A DNA stretch of 64,000 bases from contig UQBG01000007.1 of NCBI GenBank assembly GCA_900539185.1, positions 1 through 64,000 on the forward strand. Reading direction: 5' to 3'. The translations under genes were made by a program, and so were the position numbers. Shown here one piece after another: positions 59,233-64,000 of this stretch (its first letter is position 1; the number at the start of each line of letters is the position of its first letter). This DNA is from an uncultured Clostridium sp. GTDB taxonomy: Bacteria; Bacillota; Clostridia; Lachnospirales; Lachnospiraceae. A model generated the notes under the pieces. That model had not been told where the DNA came from. It searched no databases and saw only the letters and a list, made by a program, of their open reading frames with translations.

Positions 59233-59703
59233 TTATACTTCCTCTTCTTCACCGGTGGACAACTGTATCCCCCGGTGTTCCACAGAGGTCGAGAAGACGA
59301 TCAGTGTCTTCGTTCTTCCATACCGTTGCAGTTCTCCGATAAACTGATCCAGTGCAACGGTATCCGGGAACAGTACTTCCAATAACATCGAATAATCCCC
59401 CGTCACGCAGTTACATTCAATCACATTTGCACACGCTTTTATATATGGATAAAACTCCGGCTTACGAACCGGTTCAATCTCCAGACTGATAAATGCCTTT
59501 ATATGATAGCCCAGTGCCATTGGATTCACCTGCGCATGGTAGCCCAGTATATATCCCTGCCGTTCCATCCGCTCGATCCGGGCTGATACTGCCGGAGAGG
59601 ATAGGAATACCTTCGCTGCAATATCTTTAATGGGCGTACTCGCATCTGCCTGTAGCACATTTAAGATTTCTATATCAATTCGATCCAGACTATCCTTTCG
59701 CAT
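59233..59703 (-). CDS. Lrp/AsnC-family transcriptional regulator
   Basis: 156 residues. N-terminal helix-turn-helix (TPIKDIAAKVFLSSPAVSAR) and a C-terminal RAM ligand domain (ALGYHIKAFISLEIEP, CVTGDYSMLLEV). Lrp-type proteins sense amino acids and usually control their own gene. GGAGG precedes the ATG. Convergent with the small membrane protein gene. Confidence 0.93.
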   Translation of the reverse strand: MRKDSLDRIDIEILNVLQADASTPIKDIAAKVFLSSPAVSARIERMERQGYILGYHAQVNPMALGYHIKAFISLEIEPVRKPEFYPYIKACANVIECNCVTGDYSMLLEVLFPDTVALDQFIGELQRYGRTKTLIVFSTSVEHRGIQLSTGEEEEV

Positions 59704-60003
59704 CCATCATTCCTCCATTCTGTTTTCGTCCTGCCTGTATTCTGTTCCTAATACTAGCATACTCTGTTTTTCCCCGTCAATGTCATTTGTTGCTTTCACT
59801 TAATTTAGTTAAGTTTTTCGTGTCGTTTAATTATTTAATTAATGTTTTTGACTTAATTTAATTAATTATCCTTGTCTTCTTCATAGGTTATTGACTTCTT
59901 TTCTCTTTACGGATAAGATAAACGAAGTTAGCAAACGATATTTGATCAGTTCGTGTCGCGACGGACTGTTTATTCATCGCTGACTCCGGTTTTAGAATAC
60001 TCC
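59704..60003. promoter_or_regulatory. Lrp upstream region with AT-rich repeats
   Basis: A likely lrp promoter reads leftward: TTGACG near 59773-59778 and TAGTAT near 59749-59754, 18 apart. Farther upstream, ACTTAATTTA occurs twice (59798-59807 and 59851-59860, 53 bases apart) within a stretch of TTAATTAA-like elements, plausible binding sites for the Lrp protein itself. From 59880 to 60003 I see no gene, only a 29-codon frame without support. Confidence 0.5.
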
Positions 60004-60040
60004 AAAAGGCGGTTCAGAAAATCTTTCTGAACCGCCTTTT
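60004..60040 (-). terminator. Terminator of the trk genes
   Basis: 17-bp perfect stem AAAAGGCGGTTCAGAAA (60004-60020 with 60024-60040), 3-base loop, about ten bases beyond the trkH stop codon. It ends in TTTT on either strand, so it may act in both directions. Confidence 0.88.
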
Positions 60041-60050
60041 CACATTTCTC

Positions 60051-61490
60051 TTATCGTTTCCATGTATCACGGAAGAATAGCACGATCAATGGGAATATCT
60101 CCAAGCGTCCCATCAGCATATCCAGGATCAGTACCAGCTTCGACAGAATCGACAGGGAACTAAAGTTGCCCATCGGTCCGACTACGCCAAGTCCCGGCCC
60201 GATATTATTCGTACAGGCGATGACTGACGTCATAGTGGTAACCAGATCAAAGCCATTCAGACTCACCAACAGGATTGAAATTCCTATCATAAAAATATAG
60301 ATAATCAGATAGATATTAGCCGACCGGATGGTTTCATGATCGATCACCTTATCATCCATCTTGATCTTCTTTACACTGCTCGGATGCAGCAGACTGGCGA
60401 TCTCCTTTAATGCCGACTTTATATAGATAATGAATCGTGACACCTTCACGCCACCACTGGTGCTTCCGGCACAACCGCCCACGAACATCAACAGAATCAA
60501 TATCGTCTGTGAGAAAATCGGCCACTGGTTAAAGTCTGTGGTTGCAAATCCGGTCGTGGTCATAATCGATGCCACCTGGAATGCCGAATGCTTCAGGCTC
60601 TCTCCCAAACCATTCATCAGATGGAAGACGTCAACCGTAATCAGAACCGTTGCAAGTATATACAAGATCGCATACCACCGAACTTCTTCCATATGAATGG
60701 CTTCCTTGAACTTCCGCATAATCATCAGGAAGTAGAACTTGAAATTCACACCAAACAGGAACATAAATATCGTTACTACGACCTGCACATAGCTGCTATA
60801 TCCGCTAAATCCATCATTCTTAATACCAAATCCACCGGTGCCGGCTGTCGCTATGCTGACACACAGGGAATCAAAGAAATCCAGTCCCCCACACAAAAGC
60901 AGGATCATCTGCAATAATGTAAGACCGATATACATCAGATAAAGAAGCACCGCTGTCTTCTTGAGCTTCGGTACCAGCTTACCAAAGGATGGTCCGGGGC
61001 TCTCCGCCCGCATCAGATACATACTTCCGTTCGAACCGATCGCAGGAAGAATCGTCATCATAAATACTACAACGCCCATTCCTCCGATCCAGTTACTGAA
61101 GCACCGCCAGAAGTTCATACATCTGGGCAGATCCTCTACCGTCGGAAGAATACTGGCTCCTGTCGTTGTCAGACCGGAAACTATCTCAAATAATGCATCG
61201 ATATAGTTCGGAATCGCTCCGCTGATAAAAAGTGGAAACGCACTGATCATACTCATCGTTATCCAGCCCAGTGCTACCAGTACAAACCCTTCTCTGGAAT
61301 GCATCTGCGTATTCTTCGGACGCCGTACTGTAAGTGCTGCTCCCAGTATTCCCGCTCCGATCGCCGTATACAAAAAATACCAACCGACCGGTTCCTGATA
61401 TACCAGTGCGACAATACACGGCAGTAGCAAAAACACTGCCTGAAAGTCCAATATACATCCCAACATATAAAATAACACTCGATAGTTCAT
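60051..61490 (-). CDS. trkH: Potassium uptake protein TrkH
   Basis: 479 residues with four pore-loop repeats (for example SGLTTTGASI, ATAGTGGFG, MTTTGFATTDF, CTNNIGPGLG) that form the K+ filter. Channel-like transporter gated by the cytosolic TrkA subunit, whose gene lies 14 bases upstream. Full length. Both genes end at a strong terminator. Confidence 0.96.
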   Translation of the reverse strand: MNYRVLFYMLGCILDFQAVFLLLPCIVALVYQEPVGWYFLYTAIGAGILGAALTVRRPKNTQMHSREGFVLVALGWITMSMISAFPLFISGAIPNYIDALFEIVSGLTTTGASILPTVEDLPRCMNFWRCFSNWIGGMGVVVFMMTILPAIGSNGSMYLMRAESPGPSFGKLVPKLKKTAVLLYLMYIGLTLLQMILLLCGGLDFFDSLCVSIATAGTGGFGIKNDGFSGYSSYVQVVVTIFMFLFGVNFKFYFLMIMRKFKEAIHMEEVRWYAILYILATVLITVDVFHLMNGLGESLKHSAFQVASIMTTTGFATTDFNQWPIFSQTILILLMFVGGCAGSTSGGVKVSRFIIYIKSALKEIASLLHPSSVKKIKMDDKVIDHETIRSANIYLIIYIFMIGISILLVSLNGFDLVTTMTSVIACTNNIGPGLGVVGPMGNFSSLSILSKLVLILDMLMGRLEIFPLIVLFFRDTWKR

Positions 61491-61504
61491 CGTTTCCGAC
61501 CTCT

Positions 61505-62860
61505 TTATCCTAATATCTCATCAATACCATTCAGACCACGGTTGGTCGTAACCACAACTACACTGTCTCCCGGTTGAATCCGGTCATGCCCAGCCGGTCT
61601 TATAATCTTCTTATTTCTATGAATACAACAGATCAGCGTATTTTTCTTAATCTTCAGTTCCCCCAGCGTTGCACGCGTAACCTTTGCCTCAGAGTCCACA
61701 TTGAACTCCAGTGCCTCTACGCGGTTATCTACCATACGATACAGCGTCTCTACATTACTTCCATAGGAATTCTGCATAGAGCGGATATACCGGATAATAT
61801 ACTCTGCCGTAATATCCTTCGGGGTTACCGCACTGCCGATCGGAAGATCTCCCAGCACATCCTCAAAGGATAACCGGTTAATCCGGGTAATCATCTTTGC
61901 CGGGGATACCTTATTTACATAGAGTGCCAGCAACAGATTCTCTTCATCAAAGTTTGTTGCCGCCACCACTGCATCGGTCGTTTCGATATCTTCCTCTATC
62001 ATCAACTGCTTATCTGTCGCATTTCCATGAATGATCATGGCCTTTGGAATCAGCTCACTCAGCTGCGCACACCGCTTCTCATTCTGTTCGATAATCTTTA
62101 CCTGAATCCTTGCTTCCGTAAGAATCTTTCCAAGATAATAGCCCAGAGTTCCGCCTCCGGCGATCATGACCTTCTTGATCGGCTTTTCCTTAATACCGAT
62201 CTTGTTCAGAAAATCATTCAATGCCGCTATCTGCATGGTCACATAGATCTTATCTCCAACCTGAAGCACAAAGTCTCCGCCCGGAATATAGACCTCTTTC
62301 TCTCGTTCTACAATGCACACCAATGCATCTGTACCGATCTTAGAAGAAAAGTCTGCCAGCATCAGTTGATCTAACACTGATCCTTCCAGTATCCGGATCT
62401 TTACCAGATTCACCCGCCCCTTTGCAAAGGTATCTACCTCCATTGCGGATGGAATCTGAATCAGTCTGGATATCTCCTGTGCTGCCGCGAATTCCGGATT
62501 CACAGCCATTGACAGCCCCAGTTCATCTCTTATATAGTCGATCTCTGTAAAATACTGTGGGCTTCGTACCCGGGCAATCGTCTGGCAATTACCGGCCTTT
62601 TTAGCAATCAGACAGGTTAACATATTTACTTCATCATGATTCGTAACCGCAATCAACAGATCTGCCTTATCAATCCCGGCTTCCATCTGTGTAACATAAC
62701 TGGTGCTGTTTCCCTGAACACCCATCACATCATACTGAGCGGTTACCACCTGAATATTCTTACTCTCCTGATCTATAATTGTAATCTCATGGCCTTCTGC
62801 TGTCAGTTGCTCTGCCAGTGTACTTCCTACGCCGCCGCAGCCGGCAATAATAATATTCAT
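61505..62860 (-). CDS. trkA: Potassium uptake regulatory protein TrkA
   Basis: 451 residues with two RCK units, each with an NAD-binding fold (IAGCGGVGSTLAEQL at residues 4-18 and IAGGGTLGYYLGKIL near 230) followed by a TrkA-C domain. Cytosolic nucleotide-sensing ring that opens TrkH. Operon order trkA-trkH on the minus strand. Confidence 0.96.
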   Translation of the reverse strand: MNIIIAGCGGVGSTLAEQLTAEGHEITIIDQESKNIQVVTAQYDVMGVQGNSTSYVTQMEAGIDKADLLIAVTNHDEVNMLTCLIAKKAGNCQTIARVRSPQYFTEIDYIRDELGLSMAVNPEFAAAQEISRLIQIPSAMEVDTFAKGRVNLVKIRILEGSVLDQLMLADFSSKIGTDALVCIVEREKEVYIPGGDFVLQVGDKIYVTMQIAALNDFLNKIGIKEKPIKKVMIAGGGTLGYYLGKILTEARIQVKIIEQNEKRCAQLSELIPKAMIIHGNATDKQLMIEEDIETTDAVVAATNFDEENLLLALYVNKVSPAKMITRINRLSFEDVLGDLPIGSAVTPKDITAEYIIRYIRSMQNSYGSNVETLYRMVDNRVEALEFNVDSEAKVTRATLGELKIKKNTLICCIHRNKKIIRPAGHDRIQPGDSVVVVTTNRGLNGIDEILG

Positions 62861-62926
62861 ATCGTATACCTCTTTAATCCATTCCGTGCACTATGTGGCT
62901 AGTATAACACATCCCCCTATATCTTT

Positions 62927-63982
62927 CTATAGCTCAATTAATTCTTTGCCGGAATGTGCCAGGTTTTCATACCCATGCTCCGTAATGACCACCATATCCT
63001 CTATACGCACGCCACCAAAGCCCGGCAGATAAACACCCGGCTCCACCGTCATGATCATATTCGGCTGTAGTATCGTTGTATCCCTCATATTGCACGCCGG
63101 CGACTCATGGATCTCCAACCCGACACTATGTCCCAGACCATGTCCGAAATAATCACCATAGCCCGCATCCGTAATAATATCCCTTGCGATCTTATCGACC
63201 TCCCGGCAGATCATACCGGCACGAAGCAGGGATTCCGTTACACGGTTTGCCTTTAGTACAAGCTGATAGATCTCCTTTTGCCGGTCATTTGCCTTTCCGA
63301 CCACGATCGTCCGGGTCATATCAGAGCAGTAGCCCTGATACCGACAGCCAAAGTCCATCGTTACAAAGTCACCTAACTCGATCTTCTTATCTGTCGGGAT
63401 CGCATGCGGCATAGAAGAATGAATACCGGATGCTACGATCGTATCGAAGGAGACTCCATCCGCTCCCTGCTTCATCATCTGGTACTCCAGCTCCATCCGA
63501 ACCTCTTTCTCAGTTATGCCGGGCCGTATCACATCCAGTATCTTTGAAAATGCCAGATCACCGATCCGCTCTGCCTGTCTTAAACAGGTCAGTTCTTCTT
63601 CCTTCTTTATCTGTCTTAGCTTCCGTACCTCCTCGCCCAGCGGTACCCATTGCTGCACCATGGCAAGCTTCTGCTGATAGTCATGGAACGTCCGACAAAG
63701 CATAGAGGCATCTTCATATCCGAGCTTTTGTACCGCCTCTGCCTCGATCAGCTCCTTCAAAATATCCGTCGTACTATGGTGCCGGTTACATTCCTTTACT
63801 GTAAAAGAGCTCTCCTTCCCGGCTGCTTCCGTATAGCGGGAGTCTGTTATCAGGACCCGGCTTTCCCCAGATATATAAAGGGTTCCTTCCCCGCCACGAA
63901 AACCGCTGATATAACGCATATTATAGGGATCTGTAATTAATGCTGCATCTACCCCTGTTGTCATAAGTAATTTCTGTATCAT
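62927..63982 (-). CDS. M24-family Xaa-Pro aminopeptidase
   Basis: 351 residues. Creatinase-like N-terminal domain (about 1-125), then a pita-bread domain with metal ligands in TMDFGCRYQGYCSDMTRT (two Asp), FGHGLGHSVGLEIHE (His) , MTVEPGVYLPG (Glu) and GVRIEDMVVI (Glu). Removes N-terminal residues before proline. GAGGTG precedes the ATG. In Firmicutes efp often follows such a gene, but here trkA does. Confidence 0.93.
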   Translation of the reverse strand: MIQKLLMTTGVDAALITDPYNMRYISGFRGGEGTLYISGESRVLITDSRYTEAAGKESSFTVKECNRHHSTTDILKELIEAEAVQKLGYEDASMLCRTFHDYQQKLAMVQQWVPLGEEVRKLRQIKKEEELTCLRQAERIGDLAFSKILDVIRPGITEKEVRMELEYQMMKQGADGVSFDTIVASGIHSSMPHAIPTDKKIELGDFVTMDFGCRYQGYCSDMTRTIVVGKANDRQKEIYQLVLKANRVTESLLRAGMICREVDKIARDIITDAGYGDYFGHGLGHSVGLEIHESPACNMRDTTILQPNMIMTVEPGVYLPGFGGVRIEDMVVITEHGYENLAHSGKELIEL

Positions 63983-64000
63983 ATCTTACACCTCGATCAA

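Noticed and set aside
59890..59990. 29-codon minus-strand frame (MNKQSVATRTDQIS) with a weak ribosome site
   Set aside because: Too short, no hydrophobic or domain pattern, and no neighbour context to support it.
1..64000. CRISPR arrays, tRNA or rRNA genes, IS elements
   Set aside because: No regularly spaced repeats, cloverleaf or rRNA sequences, or transposase reading frames were seen on either strand by eye.

Overview
The window reads as a chromosomal segment of a low-to-moderate GC Clostridia, most likely a Lachnospiraceae gut anaerobe. The basis is a Firmicutes-type S10-spc-alpha ribosomal order ending in ECF transporter genes and truA, a DHODH type 1B (pyrD/pyrK), a zinc-ribbon S14, a Zn-lid adenylate kinase, an FprA flavodiiron protein and many small membrane proteins of uncharacterised families. 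The assignment is inference from gene content; no rRNA gene is present.

Layout. 1-870: end of the infC-rpmI operon with an L20-type leader. 874-5410: M29 aminopeptidase, VanZ-like and small membrane proteins, pyrE, a lipoprotein. 5425-10171: pyrF-pyrK-pyrD operon that runs into a LytTR/GHKL two-component pair. 10168-20545: peptidases (C26, M19, CPBP, C40), an Xre-regulated DUF3169 operon with two identical palindromic operators, phospholipase C-like protein, FprA, MATE pump, glyA. 20677-27231: a compact, terminator-bounded type II fatty-acid/polyketide-like operon (acyltransferase, ACP, fused ketosynthase plus catalytically degenerate ketosynthase, ketoreductase, dehydratase, flavin oxidoreductase, DUF308 membrane protein) next to a TetR gene and a palindrome. 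27252-30709: TraX-like protein, an internally deleted EamA pseudogene, mgtE, a small acidic protein. 30720-32830: an AT-rich accessory patch with a broken zeta toxin, its surviving partner, an autoregulated MarR operon and a possible MATE remnant. 32888-53749: rplM-rpsI, truA, ecfT, a fused ecfA1-ecfA2, and the whole alpha, spc and S10 operons on the minus strand, headed by a structured 5' leader. 53779-63982: membrane protein, two methyltransferases, cardiolipin synthase, AraC and Lrp regulators, TrkH/TrkA potassium uptake and an M24 aminopeptidase.

The most unusual system is the 20.6-26.6 kb operon. A single 737-residue protein joins an intact ketosynthase to a second ketosynthase fold in which, by hand alignment, the Cys and both His of the active site are replaced. 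That is the logic of a ketosynthase/chain-length-factor pair fused into one chain. With its own ACP, KR, DH and a PlsC-type acyltransferase, but no visible malonyl transferase, KAS III, enoyl reductase of a known class or thioesterase, it looks like a dedicated acyl or polyene pathway whose product may be esterified to a lipid. This is inference.

Other points: the ECF ATPase fusion, the structured rpsJ leader, an ATC-initiated membrane gene behind a perfect Shine-Dalgarno, and two genes broken in the same manner (internal deletion plus frame shift). Start codons were chosen by Shine-Dalgarno spacing read by eye; no similarity search was run.
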